A DNA stretch of 64,000 bases from Psychrobacillus sp040274765 (GTDB lineage: Bacteria > Bacillota > Bacilli > Bacillales_A > Planococcaceae): assembly GCA_040274765.1 (NCBI GenBank), contig JBEMAY010000005.1, positions 1-64,000 of the forward strand, written 5' to 3'. Both the position numbers and the translations under genes were made by a program. Positions 54,159 to 62,452 of this stretch are shown here, one piece after another. The notes under the pieces are model-generated. The model did not search any database and was not told the origin of the DNA. It saw only the letters and a list, made by a program, of their open reading frames with translations. Numbering within the stretch: the stretch's first letter is position 1; each line of letters starts with the position of its first letter.

Positions 54159-54439
54159 TCCCTGTCCTATCTAACAAAGCAAGTGTACGGAGAAGATTGG
54201 ACATTTTGTAGATTAAACAAACCCATTAATCTTAGCAAAATATTGGTTGCCACTAATACTATAACTATAGTAAAAATCTTTGTTCTAATAGCTCATTATG
54301 AATTGATATTCTTCGTAAACTGTATACTTAGTTCATGGAATGAATTTTCACTATTTGGTTGCTGTAAGAGAGTCATTTATAATATATTTATAGTTTGACA
54401 TTTATTTTCATATCATATAATATGTTGAAATATAAAATA
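54159..54439. other. Gap after ahpF, no confident gene
   Basis: A 71-codon open frame at 54183-54398 is Cys/Ile-rich, lacks a ribosome site and matches nothing known to me. The gap must contain the promoter for the queF leader; no clear terminator for ahpF is seen. Confidence 0.4.
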
Positions 54440-54540
54440 CCTGAAGCTTATCAGGAGAGGTTCATAGCAGATACCCTCTATAAAAAACTATGGATACATG
54501 ACGAACACGCCATGTCCATAACTGGACATGGCTTTTTTGT
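54440..54540 (+). promoter_or_regulatory. preQ1-I riboswitch controlling queF
   Basis: The aptamer (54456-54490) repeats the queDE one almost exactly: AGAGGTTCATAGC, ATACCCTCT, and TAAAAAACTA. A hairpin CCTGA/TCAGG (54440-54455) abuts it. Terminator arms CGCCATGTCC / GGACATGGC with TTTTTT follow, and ACATG/CATGT can form an antiterminator as in the queDE leader. Confidence 0.95.
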
Positions 54541-54577
54541 TTTAATCCTGTAAAAGTTTTATAGAATTGTTGCAGCC

Positions 54578-54622
54578 TCTCCTTGAAAAGATTTGGTATT
54601 ACTTTTCAAGGGGGTTTTTTTT
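54578..54622 (+). promoter_or_regulatory. SD-sequestering hairpin before queF
   Basis: CCTTGAAAAG (54581-54590) pairs perfectly with CTTTTCAAGG (54602-54611), and flanking CTCT can pair with GGGG, which is the ribosome site. TTTTTTTT follows directly before the ATG at 54623. It has the form of a terminator and of a translation block, a second control layer after the riboswitch. Confidence 0.6.
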
Positions 54623-55123
54623 ATGTCTGGCCGCAAGTCAGCTGAAGGATTAGAAGATTTGACCTTATTAGGGAATCAAAAAGTACAATATGCATTTAAT
54701 TACGCACCTGAGGTATTGGAGTCAGTAGACAACTTACATTCCAATCGAGATTATTTTGTGAAGTTTAATTGCCCAGAGTTTACGAGTCTCTGTCCAATAA
54801 CGCAGCAACCTGATTTTGCCACAATGTATATTTCATACATACCGGATAAAAAAATAGTGGAAAGTAAATCGCTGAAACTTTATTTATTTAGCTTTAGAAA
54901 CCATGGTGATTTCCACGAGGATTGTGTGAACATTATTATGAATGATTTAATCCAACTGCTAGACCCTAGGTATATTGAGGTTTGGGGAAAGTTCACACCA
55001 CGTGGGGGTATCTCCATTGATCCATGGTGCAACTATGGACGAACAGGAACAAAATATGAGGAAATTGCGAGCTACCGTTTAATGAACCATGATTTAAATC
55101 CTGAAAATATTGATAATCGATAA
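54623..55123 (+). CDS. queF: NADPH-dependent 7-cyano-7-deazaguanine reductase QueF
   Basis: 166 aa from the ATG at 54623 (MSGRKSAEGLEDLTLLG); the frame begins at 54593 upstream of the ribosome site. Unimodular QueF with catalytic Cys57 and Asp64 in SLCPITQQPDFA, and HEDC in the NADPH/preQ0 site. Reduces preQ0 to preQ1. The usual CPITGQPD has Gln in place of Gly at position 61. Own riboswitch and hairpin upstream. Confidence 0.97.
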   Translation: MSGRKSAEGLEDLTLLGNQKVQYAFNYAPEVLESVDNLHSNRDYFVKFNCPEFTSLCPITQQPDFATMYISYIPDKKIVESKSLKLYLFSFRNHGDFHEDCVNIIMNDLIQLLDPRYIEVWGKFTPRGGISIDPWCNYGRTGTKYEEIASYRLMNHDLNPENIDNR

Positions 55124-55188
55124 AGGGAACTGAGTAGGGACTTCCTACACCAAGACGATTACTTATAAATGAAAATCAATTGAATAAA

Positions 55189-55273
55189 TCCTTGTTGCAA
55201 GGAAGAGGTTATTAGCGACCCTCTTTAAAAAACTAAGACGAAAACAGCACTTCTCTTAGCGTGCTGTTTTTTC
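55189..55273 (+). promoter_or_regulatory. preQ1-I riboswitch controlling queC-transporter
   Basis: A more diverged third aptamer: AGAGGTTATTAGC, GACCCTCT, TTAAAAAACTAAG (55204-55237), abutted by the hairpin CCTTG/CAAGG (55190-55202). The terminator AAAACAGCAC / GTGCTGTTTT with TTTT ends at 55272, and CTAAG (55233) can pair with CTTAG (55255) as antiterminator. Confidence 0.92.
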
Positions 55274-55294
55274 GTTGTAAGGGAGAATTTATAT

Positions 55295-55969
55295 ATGAAA
55301 CAGAGTAAAGCACTTGTTGTATTTAGTGGGGGGCAAGATAGTACGACCTGTTTGTTCTGGGCACTTGAAAATTTTGCAGAGGTGGAGGCGGTGACCTTTG
55401 ACTATGGTCAAAGACATCGCATAGAGATAGATTGTGCAAAAGAAATTGCAAAAGAGCTAGGCATCGTTCATCACGTGCTGGATATGTCATTGTTAAATCA
55501 GCTTGCTGCCAATGCATTGACGCGAGAGGAAATAGCAATTGAAGAAAGTGATAAAGGGGGGTTACCCTCTACATTTGTTCCCGGTAGAAATCTGCTATTC
55601 CTTTCATTTGCTGGTGTTTTAGCAAGTCAAGTAGGAGCAAAGCATATCGTGACTGGTGTCTGTGAAACAGATTTTAGTGGCTATCCTGATTGTCGCGATG
55701 TTTTTATCAAATCGATGATTGTAACATTAAATTTATCAATGGATCAATCCTTTGTCATTCATACACCGTTAATGTGGATTAACAAGGCACAAACCTGGGA
55801 GCTAGCAGATGAACTTGGCGTGTTTGAGTATGTGAGAGAAAGAACATTAACTTGCTATAACGGCATCATTGCGGATGGATGTGGGGAGTGCCCGGCATGT
55901 AAATTACGAAAGAATGGGCTTGACGAGTATTTATATACTAAGCGAGTACTTGAGGAAAAGAATATATAA
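55295..55969 (+). CDS. queC: 7-cyano-7-deazaguanine synthase QueC
   Basis: 224 aa. PP-loop motif VVFSGGQDSTT near the N terminus, and zinc-binding cysteines in LTCYNG and CGECPACKLR near the C terminus. Converts CDG to preQ0 using ATP and ammonia. GGGAG precedes the ATG. Followed after 47 nt by the precursor transporter gene. Confidence 0.97.
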   Translation: MKQSKALVVFSGGQDSTTCLFWALENFAEVEAVTFDYGQRHRIEIDCAKEIAKELGIVHHVLDMSLLNQLAANALTREEIAIEESDKGGLPSTFVPGRNLLFLSFAGVLASQVGAKHIVTGVCETDFSGYPDCRDVFIKSMIVTLNLSMDQSFVIHTPLMWINKAQTWELADELGVFEYVRERTLTCYNGIIADGCGECPACKLRKNGLDEYLYTKRVLEEKNI

Positions 55970-56016
55970 ATGTTACTAACCTTTACAGAGTTAGTGGTAT
56001 TTAAAGGAGAAGCATC

Positions 56017-56556
56017 ATGAGAATATTATTTTATTTATTGTCCATAGTAATTGCAAATGTGGTGACGGCTAGATTTGCACCATTAGAGTTTGGCATGTTT
56101 ATCGTTCCTATGGGGACACTTTTTGTTGGAGCAACCTTCATTTTTCGAGATCTTGTGCAAAATAAATATGGGAGAGCTAAGACATATTTCTTTATCTTGT
56201 TAGCATTGCTATTATCGGGGACTGTATCATTTTTCCTTGGAGATACTTTGATGATTGTTGCAGCATCTGCTTTATCTTTTGTAATTGCCGAGACAGCAGA
56301 TACCGAAATCTATACACGCTTAAAGTTACCAATGGCGTGGAGAGTTTTTTACAGTGGGATTGTGGGAGGTCTTCTTGACTCTGTTGTTTTTGTAATCGTT
56401 GGATTGAGTCCACTAGGAGCAGGATTTATACCGTGGGAGGCTGTACCAGCAGCTATTATTGGCCAAGTAATTGTAAAAACAGTTATTCAAATGCTAGGTG
56501 CATTGATACTAAGCCAAGGTCTTGCTATAAAAGCAAGACGTCTAACCGAAGTATAA
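56017..56556 (+). CDS. VUT family queuosine precursor transporter
   Basis: 179 aa with five to six membrane helices. FIFRDLVQNKYGR is the signature of the VUT/YhhQ (DUF165, COG1738) family, which imports preQ0 or preQ1. Placement behind queC, under a preQ1 riboswitch, supports that role. AAAGGAGAAG precedes the ATG. Named YhhQ in E. coli; specificity here is inferred. Confidence 0.9.
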   Translation: MRILFYLLSIVIANVVTARFAPLEFGMFIVPMGTLFVGATFIFRDLVQNKYGRAKTYFFILLALLLSGTVSFFLGDTLMIVAASALSFVIAETADTEIYTRLKLPMAWRVFYSGIVGGLLDSVVFVIVGLSPLGAGFIPWEAVPAAIIGQVIVKTVIQMLGALILSQGLAIKARRLTEV

Positions 56557-56564
56557 GGAATAAA

Positions 56565-56617
56565 AAAAACCATCTTAAACAACGTTATAATATTATTACG
56601 CTTAAGATGGTTTTTTG
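56565..56617. terminator. Bidirectional terminator
   Basis: Perfect 15-bp stem AAAAAACCATCTTAA and complement with a 22-nt loop, T-run on both strands, between the convergent transporter and M50-like genes. Confidence 0.92.
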
Positions 56618-56624
56618 CTTTTTG

Positions 56625-57206
56625 TTACATTTTTCTTCTTCTCTCTCTTCTTTTTTCTTCTATTTGCTTCATCTGTTCCTTGTATTCGTTCTCCACATCT
56701 GAAGTAGCTGGAAGGAAAGACTCTTCGTTAAAATCGACTCTTTTTCCATATCGAATCATTTCATAAATAATCATACCGTTATTCGGTTTACCATTGATCG
56801 TGATCATTGGTACTATATCAAATAATAAATAATAGAAGGCATAGAAAACGAAGCGATCCCAAAATGTTTTATATTCTGCAGCCCACCCGTTGGCGATTAA
56901 AAAGTTGATTAGTAGAGCTACAAATAGATTCACTAGTATAGGCCCTGAATAAATGCTAATGTAGGCAAACTTACTTTTCCGCTTTAAGTCATCGTATGAA
57001 AACCAGCTATATAAATGATAATATTTTCGAATATCTATCATTCCGATTTTAACAAGCCTAGGTCCTGAGCCAATAGTGAGCCGTGGTTTAACCACTCCAA
57101 ATAACCAGCTTACTACTAAATAGCCGGTTTCCCGCAGAAATACGACAACAGGCAAGATGATAAATGCAGAAATAATCAGTGACATGAGGTCCGATAGTCC
57201 AAACAT
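56625..57206 (-). CDS. M50-like membrane protein lacking HExxH
   Basis: 193 aa with five membrane segments and a Lys/Arg/Glu-rich C-terminal tail. The layout resembles a site-2 protease: a first helix FLRETGYLVVSWLFG where active members have HExxH (here Arg25-Glu26-Thr27-Gly28-Tyr29), then GSGPRLVKIG, and a later helix with FDIVPMITINGKPNNG where active enzymes have an NPDG motif. Loss of the zinc ligands suggests an inactive relative; function unknown. Confidence 0.75.
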   Translation of the reverse strand: MFGLSDLMSLIISAFIILPVVVFLRETGYLVVSWLFGVVKPRLTIGSGPRLVKIGMIDIRKYYHLYSWFSYDDLKRKSKFAYISIYSGPILVNLFVALLINFLIANGWAAEYKTFWDRFVFYAFYYLLFDIVPMITINGKPNNGMIIYEMIRYGKRVDFNEESFLPATSDVENEYKEQMKQIEEKRRERRRKM

Positions 57207-57361
57207 TAAATATCACATCCTAACCTTAACTCGTAAGTATATTAGATACCCTGAATAATATATTTAAATCACGCAAACATAAATTGGTAAATATTACACA
57301 ATAGAATGGAAGTATAGGTTTTGCTTGCTCCGAGATAAATATATTAACCTATTTCCAAGTA

Positions 57362-57396
57362 GAAAACGCAAACCTTTGTTTAAAGGCTTGCGTTTA
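57362..57396 (-). terminator. hutG-gltS operon terminator
   Basis: AAACGCAAACCTTT and AAAGGCTTGCGTTT pair with one mismatch; on the minus strand TTTTCTAC follows. It sits 10 nt after the gltS stop. Confidence 0.7.
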
Positions 57397-57405
57397 TTAT
57401 TTGGT

Positions 57406-58584
57406 CTATTTAAACAAATTAATTGTAGTAATAATGATTGGCATACCAAACACATCTATTAAGAAGGCACCAACGATCGGTACGATTAAGAATGCCTTAC
57501 GGGATGGTCCGAACTTTGAAACTACTGCTGACATATTGGCCATGGCGTTAGGTGTTGCTCCGAGTCCATGACCAAGGAAACCTGATACCATAATGGCAGC
57601 ATCATAATTTCTGCCTAGTAAACGGAAAAGGACGATTACTGCAAATAATACGATGAAGATCACTTGGGCTAATATGATGACAAACAATGGAAGGGCTAAG
57701 TCTGCTACTTCCCAAAGCTTGATGCTCATCAGTGCCATGGATAGGAAAATACCAAGAGAGATATCTCCTATTAAGTTAATCTCTTTCATATTGACTAGGT
57801 TAGGATTAAAGCGGTCTAAAATGTTACGAACAATTACAGCTACGAACATAGCTCCTACGTAGCCCGGTAACACAAAACCAGTCATATTAGAGAACCATTC
57901 ACCAACATATGTACCAACAGCCATACAGAAGGTAATTAGGAAGACTTGTACCATAAATGATCTTTCGGTAATTTCATGCTGTGCTTTTTCTACATATTCT
58001 TCTGTTTCCTCAGAAGAGGGCTTTAAGTTGAACTTGCGTATTAAATATTGAACAACTGGACCACCGACAAGGGCACCAGCGATGAGACCACATGTAGCGG
58101 CAGCCATACCAATTGAGATAGCAGATGGAATTCCAAGACCTTCAATGGTTTCCCCATAGGCAGCTGCAGCCCCATGTCCACCCTCCATGGAAACAGCTCC
58201 TGCCATTACACCAATCAGAGGGTGAATATCCATTACCTTTGCCAATGAGACACCAATAACATTTTGCATTAAAGCTAAAAATCCACAAGCTAACCAATAG
58301 ATGACGAGTAGTTTTCCGCCTAATTTTACAAGCTTGAAGCTTGCTCCAAGTCCGATGGTTGTAAAAAAGGTAATCATGAAAATGGACTGAAGTGAAGTAT
58401 CTAACGTTATTTCAAGAATATCAAAACTTTTTAATACGGTTGCTACAATGGCGAAAATTAAGCCTCCCACTACTGGTGCAGGGATGCAAAAGCGGTTCAA
58501 CCATCCAATTCTTTTTACTAAAAATGTACCGATTAAAAATAAAGCAACGGCTAGACTGAGCGTTGTAATTTGATTTAATACCAT
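57406..58584 (-). CDS. gltS: Sodium/glutamate symporter
   Basis: 392 aa, about ten to eleven membrane helices. The family motifs MEGGHGAAAAYGETI and FLGHGLGATPNAMANM are both present, marking two re-entrant loops. Couples glutamate uptake to sodium. It follows hutG by 15 nt, so glutamate import and formiminoglutamate breakdown are linked; a divergent LysR gene probably controls both. Confidence 0.94.
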   Translation of the reverse strand: MVLNQITTLSLAVALFLIGTFLVKRIGWLNRFCIPAPVVGGLIFAIVATVLKSFDILEITLDTSLQSIFMITFFTTIGLGASFKLVKLGGKLLVIYWLACGFLALMQNVIGVSLAKVMDIHPLIGVMAGAVSMEGGHGAAAAYGETIEGLGIPSAISIGMAAATCGLIAGALVGGPVVQYLIRKFNLKPSSEETEEYVEKAQHEITERSFMVQVFLITFCMAVGTYVGEWFSNMTGFVLPGYVGAMFVAVIVRNILDRFNPNLVNMKEINLIGDISLGIFLSMALMSIKLWEVADLALPLFVIILAQVIFIVLFAVIVLFRLLGRNYDAAIMVSGFLGHGLGATPNAMANMSAVVSKFGPSRKAFLIVPIVGAFLIDVFGMPIIITTINLFK

Positions 58585-58599
58585 ACGTATCCCCCTTAT

Positions 58600-59529
58600 T
58601 TATTCAAAACTATTCATAATTACTTCATTGATAAAGTAAGCTCCTAATTTTGCGGTTCGATTATCTACATCCAGTAGGGGGTTCACCTCACAAATACTAA
58701 AGCTGACTGTTTTTTTATGAGAAGCCATTTGGCGTAGAATATCTCGTACTTTTACAGCTGATAAACCAAATGGTGACGGGGCACTGACTCCAGGCGCTTC
58801 TGCTGCATTAAGCACATCCATACATAGTGTAACGAGTAACACATCATGTGTATCCATAAAGTTATGTAACTCGATAGTAAACGATGGAAAGTCCAGCTGT
58901 TCATCTGTAAAATAGGTTACCTTATACTGATCTGCTATATTAAATAAGGCGTTGGTATTGCCATATTGTTGAATACCGCAAACGAAGTAATGGGCATTCG
59001 GATCCTCATCTAAAATTTGCTTAAACATAGTGCCTGAGGAAGTCTGTTTATCGTAGGAGCGCATGTCGAAGTGTGCATCTATATTAAGTATTCCAATGGA
59101 CGCATCGGGACCAAACGCTTTCCGTACACCTAGATACTGTCCATATAATGTTTCGTGCCCACCACCGAGGACGATTGCCTTTCCACTTGATAAAATGTCA
59201 GAAACCTTATCTCCCAGTTCACTCTGAGCTTGCTCTAATTCATTGCCCTCACAAATGACATCCCCGTAATCTGTTAAAGCGTTTTCATAATTTGAATGAC
59301 GCCATGGTAATGTCGCTAACTGTTTACGTAAAGCTAGAGGCGCATTTTTTGCTCCGATGCGTCCATTGTTACGGTTTACTCCTTCATCACAAGCAAAGCC
59401 AATTACACCAACTTTTCCCGGAATCTCAGTAGGAGCTAACTCCACTACTTGATGATAACGATAGTAAGTGTGGTCTGACTCATGATCCACGCGACCTTGC
59501 CATACTTTCAAATCTGTTGCTTTATACAT
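58600..59529 (-). CDS. hutG: Formimidoylglutamase HutG
   Basis: 309 aa, arginase/ureohydrolase fold. Manganese ligands in GGGHETLYG, NIDAHFDMR and LCMDVLNAAEAPGVSAP; the last has Cys where many arginase-family members have a first Asp (this may be a family variant). It hydrolyses N-formimino-glutamate to glutamate and formamide, the last step of histidine breakdown. No hutH, hutU or hutI is nearby, so the rest of the pathway must lie elsewhere. Confidence 0.92.
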   Translation of the reverse strand: MYKATDLKVWQGRVDHESDHTYYRYHQVVELAPTEIPGKVGVIGFACDEGVNRNNGRIGAKNAPLALRKQLATLPWRHSNYENALTDYGDVICEGNELEQAQSELGDKVSDILSSGKAIVLGGGHETLYGQYLGVRKAFGPDASIGILNIDAHFDMRSYDKQTSSGTMFKQILDEDPNAHYFVCGIQQYGNTNALFNIADQYKVTYFTDEQLDFPSFTIELHNFMDTHDVLLVTLCMDVLNAAEAPGVSAPSPFGLSAVKVRDILRQMASHKKTVSFSICEVNPLLDVDNRTAKLGAYFINEVIMNSFE

Positions 59530-59615
59530 ATTTTCACCCTCATTTATCTAAAAAATCATATTGTTAGTATAATTTTAAACATTTATAATAACCAATATTA
59601 ATTTTTTATCTTATA

Positions 59616-59630
59616 ATAGTTTAAAACTAT
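59616..59630. promoter_or_regulatory. Candidate LysR operator palindrome
   Basis: ATAGTTTAAAACTAT is a perfect 15-nt palindrome in the 116-nt space between divergent hutG and the LysR gene, 16 nt before the LysR start. LysR regulators usually bind such shared regions; binding is inference. Confidence 0.4.
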
Positions 59631-59645
59631 AAATGAGGTGAAGAG

Positions 59646-60524
59646 ATGGATTTGCGGAAAATGTATTACTTCAATGCCACGGTAAAATATCGTAGCTTTT
59701 CCAGGGCAGCTAAAGCCTTGCACATTTCTCAACCTTCATTGAGTAATGCCATTAAGATACTTGAACAAGAACTGGATACTCCGTTAATAGAAAGAACAAC
59801 AAAGCAGTTTCAACTAACAGAAATGGGAGAGCAGTTTTGGGAACGGTCGAAAGGCTTAATTGCTCAGTTTGAGGTCATGCAAACGGAGTTAAAGGAGCTG
59901 GCAAAAGGAGAAGAATTAGAAATAAGGCTTGGGGTAATCGAATCGGCAAATTATTGGTTGTCACAAGTCATTATTGATTATCAAAAGTTATATCCATCCA
60001 ACCAGCTTACTCTTATTGACACACTCTATAATCAAACCGTGCGACAGGCATTGCTAGGCTTACATGTGCATGGAGTCATTACAAACCAACACATTGTGGA
60101 TGAAGAAATACAAAGTGAATTATTGTATAACGAACCATATGCTGTACTTATTAAAAATGATCATCCTTTTGCAAAAAAAGAACTACTAACACTAAAGGAT
60201 TTTACTCAGGAACCACTAATAATAGGGATGCCTGAGTTTCAAACAAGTGCACAAATATTAAAGGCATTTGAACAGGAAAATGTAACACCGCATATATCAT
60301 ATAAAATAGAAAGATTTGAGATGATAAAAGTATTAGTGGAGGAAGGTTTAGGAATTGCGATCCTACCTCAAAACTATGTCACCAATCATCTATCGGACTC
60401 CTTACTAACACGGCCAGTTCAAAGTGCTTTTTTAAATCGGAACGTTTATTTAAGTACTATGAAAGGACGAACATTTTCCAAGAGTATTTTAGTGCTTTTC
60501 GAACTCATAAAGAAAATGCACTAA
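59646..60524 (+). CDS. LysR family transcriptional regulator
   Basis: 292 aa. N-terminal winged helix MDLRKMYYFNATVKYRSFSR with ALHISQPSLSNAIKILEQEL, and a C-terminal substrate-binding domain with two lobes. Divergent from hutG-gltS, which are its likely targets; a related role to CitR/GltC regulators is possible. GAGGTGAAG lies just upstream of the ATG. Confidence 0.92.
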   Translation: MDLRKMYYFNATVKYRSFSRAAKALHISQPSLSNAIKILEQELDTPLIERTTKQFQLTEMGEQFWERSKGLIAQFEVMQTELKELAKGEELEIRLGVIESANYWLSQVIIDYQKLYPSNQLTLIDTLYNQTVRQALLGLHVHGVITNQHIVDEEIQSELLYNEPYAVLIKNDHPFAKKELLTLKDFTQEPLIIGMPEFQTSAQILKAFEQENVTPHISYKIERFEMIKVLVEEGLGIAILPQNYVTNHLSDSLLTRPVQSAFLNRNVYLSTMKGRTFSKSILVLFELIKKMH

Positions 60525-60796
60525 TTATCTTTGCTCCTGTTAGACGGATTTAGAATTAAAAATCTCGTTATTTTTGAAGATTTTTTTAGCTCCATTATCT
60601 AAATTAATTCACAATTTCTACACACTTTAAAAAAATCATTAACTATATTATAATAGAATAGATATTCTGAACTTATAAACAAATTTAAAGCAATAGTCAC
60701 GGTGATATAGAGTCAGAATCATTAATAACTAAACTTTTGTTTTTGGAAAGTAACGTTAAAAATGTTCTGCAAATATAAAGTATAGGGATGGTAAAA
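60525..60796 (+). promoter_or_regulatory. Gap before mqo
   Basis: AAAAATCT and AGATTTTTTT (about 60557-60587) form a weak terminator for the LysR gene. The remainder (60590-60780) must contain the mqo promoter, but no single strong match is evident. No gene is seen. Confidence 0.4.
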
Positions 60797-62347
60797 GTGA
60801 GCAACACAGAAACTAAAACAGATGTTATCTTAATTGGTGCCGGTATTATGAGTGCGACTTTAGGAACGCTTTTAAAGGAATTAGTACCGGAGTGGGATAT
60901 AAAAGTATTTGAGAAGCTGGAAAGTGCAGGCGAAGAAAGCTCAAATGAATGGAATAATGCGGGAACAGGACATGCAGCTCTTTGTGAGCTAAACTACACT
61001 TCTGTAAGACCAGATGGTTCTATTGATATCACAAAAGCAATCAATGTAAACGAACAGTTTCAGGTTTCTATGCAATTTTGGTCTCATCTTGTAAAAACTA
61101 AATTAATCGAAAATCCTCAGGACTTTATTATGCCATTGCCACATATGAGTATGGTTCAGGGGACAGAAAATGTGGAGTTCTTGAAAAAACGCTTTGAAGC
61201 GATGACTCAAAATCCATTGTTTGAAGGAATGGAATTCTCTGATGATCCAGAACAGCTAAAGGAATGGATTCCGTTAATCATGGAAAACCGTACTGCTAAT
61301 GAAGCAATCGCTGCAACTAAAATTGACTCTGGTACAGATGTTAACTTTGGGGCATTGACTCGTATGTTATTCGAACACTTAAAGACTAAAAATGTTAAGG
61401 TCAATTATAAGTCTAGTGTAGAGAATTTAAACCGTACTCAAGACGGCAAATGGGAAGTAAAAGTGAAGAACCTTGCAGAAGGCAAAATTGAGAATCATAC
61501 AGCAAAATTCGTCTTTGTTGGTGGTGGAGGCGGAAGTCTACATCTTCTACAAAAATCGGGTATTCCTGAAGGGAAACATATTGGTGGCTTCCCAGTAAGC
61601 GGTATATTCATGGTATGTAACAATCCTGAAGTAATTGAGAAGCATCATGCTAAGGTATATGGTAAAGCTGCTGTTGGGGCTCCACCAATGTCTGTACCTC
61701 ATTTGGATACTCGTTTTATTGACAATAAAAAATCACTACTATTCGGACCTTTTGCTGGTTTCTCACCGAAGTTCCTAAAAACTGGATCGATGATGGATTT
61801 AGTATCTTCTGTTAAGCCACATAATCTCTTTACAATGCTAGCTGCAGGTGCAAAAGAGATGTCTCTAACAAAATATTTGGTACAACAGGTAATGCTGTCT
61901 AAAGAACAACGCTTGGAAGAGCTACGAATCTTTATTCCAGATGCTAAAGCAGAGGATTGGGACTTAGTTGTAGCTGGCCAACGTGTTCAAGTCATTAAGG
62001 ACACAGAAGCTGGAGGAAAAGGAACTCTTCAATTTGGTACTGAGGTTATCACTGCAGAGGATGGTTCCATTGCAGCACTACTAGGCGCTTCTCCAGGTGC
62101 TTCAACAGCTGTTCCGGTTATGCTAGATGTCCTTAAACGATGCTTCCCAGATCATATAACGGAGTGGGAGCCAAAAATCAAAGAGATGATCCCGTCTTAC
62201 GGTGTGTCACTCATGAACAACCCGGAGTTACTTAAGGATGTACATGCTGATACAGCAGAGACACTTCGACTAAAAGCAGACCAAAAGGTAGCAGAGAACA
62301 TGGAGCCTTTGGAAGACGTTAGTGAAGCTATAGACGATATTATCTAA
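60797..62347 (+). CDS. mqo: Malate:quinone oxidoreductase
   Basis: 516 aa from the GTG at 60797 (MSNTETKTDVILIGAGIMSATLG), which matches the family start; ATG at 60788 would add three residues. FAD-binding LIGAGIMSATLG, then NEWNNAGTGHAALCELNYT and FVFVGGGGGSLHLLQKSG are typical of Mqo. Oxidises malate to oxaloacetate and passes electrons to quinone in the membrane. Single-gene unit with its own terminator. Confidence 0.96.
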   Translation: MSNTETKTDVILIGAGIMSATLGTLLKELVPEWDIKVFEKLESAGEESSNEWNNAGTGHAALCELNYTSVRPDGSIDITKAINVNEQFQVSMQFWSHLVKTKLIENPQDFIMPLPHMSMVQGTENVEFLKKRFEAMTQNPLFEGMEFSDDPEQLKEWIPLIMENRTANEAIAATKIDSGTDVNFGALTRMLFEHLKTKNVKVNYKSSVENLNRTQDGKWEVKVKNLAEGKIENHTAKFVFVGGGGGSLHLLQKSGIPEGKHIGGFPVSGIFMVCNNPEVIEKHHAKVYGKAAVGAPPMSVPHLDTRFIDNKKSLLFGPFAGFSPKFLKTGSMMDLVSSVKPHNLFTMLAAGAKEMSLTKYLVQQVMLSKEQRLEELRIFIPDAKAEDWDLVVAGQRVQVIKDTEAGGKGTLQFGTEVITAEDGSIAALLGASPGASTAVPVMLDVLKRCFPDHITEWEPKIKEMIPSYGVSLMNNPELLKDVHADTAETLRLKADQKVAENMEPLEDVSEAIDDII

Positions 62348-62367
62348 GTATTATTTTATAGATGATC

Positions 62368-62406
62368 AAGAACCTACCATCTTCAGTAGATGATAGGTTC
62401 TTTTCT
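62368..62406 (+). terminator. mqo terminator
   Basis: A 15-bp stem AAGAACCTACCATCT / AGATGATAGGTTCTT with one mismatch pair, followed by TTCTTATT. Confidence 0.85.
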
Positions 62407-62452
62407 TATTTATTGACTTGTCGCTTAACATCTAAATGAGAGGAGATTGGTT

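Noticed and set aside
54183..54398. 71-codon frame after ahpF
   Set aside because: No ribosome site, atypical composition, no recognised family.
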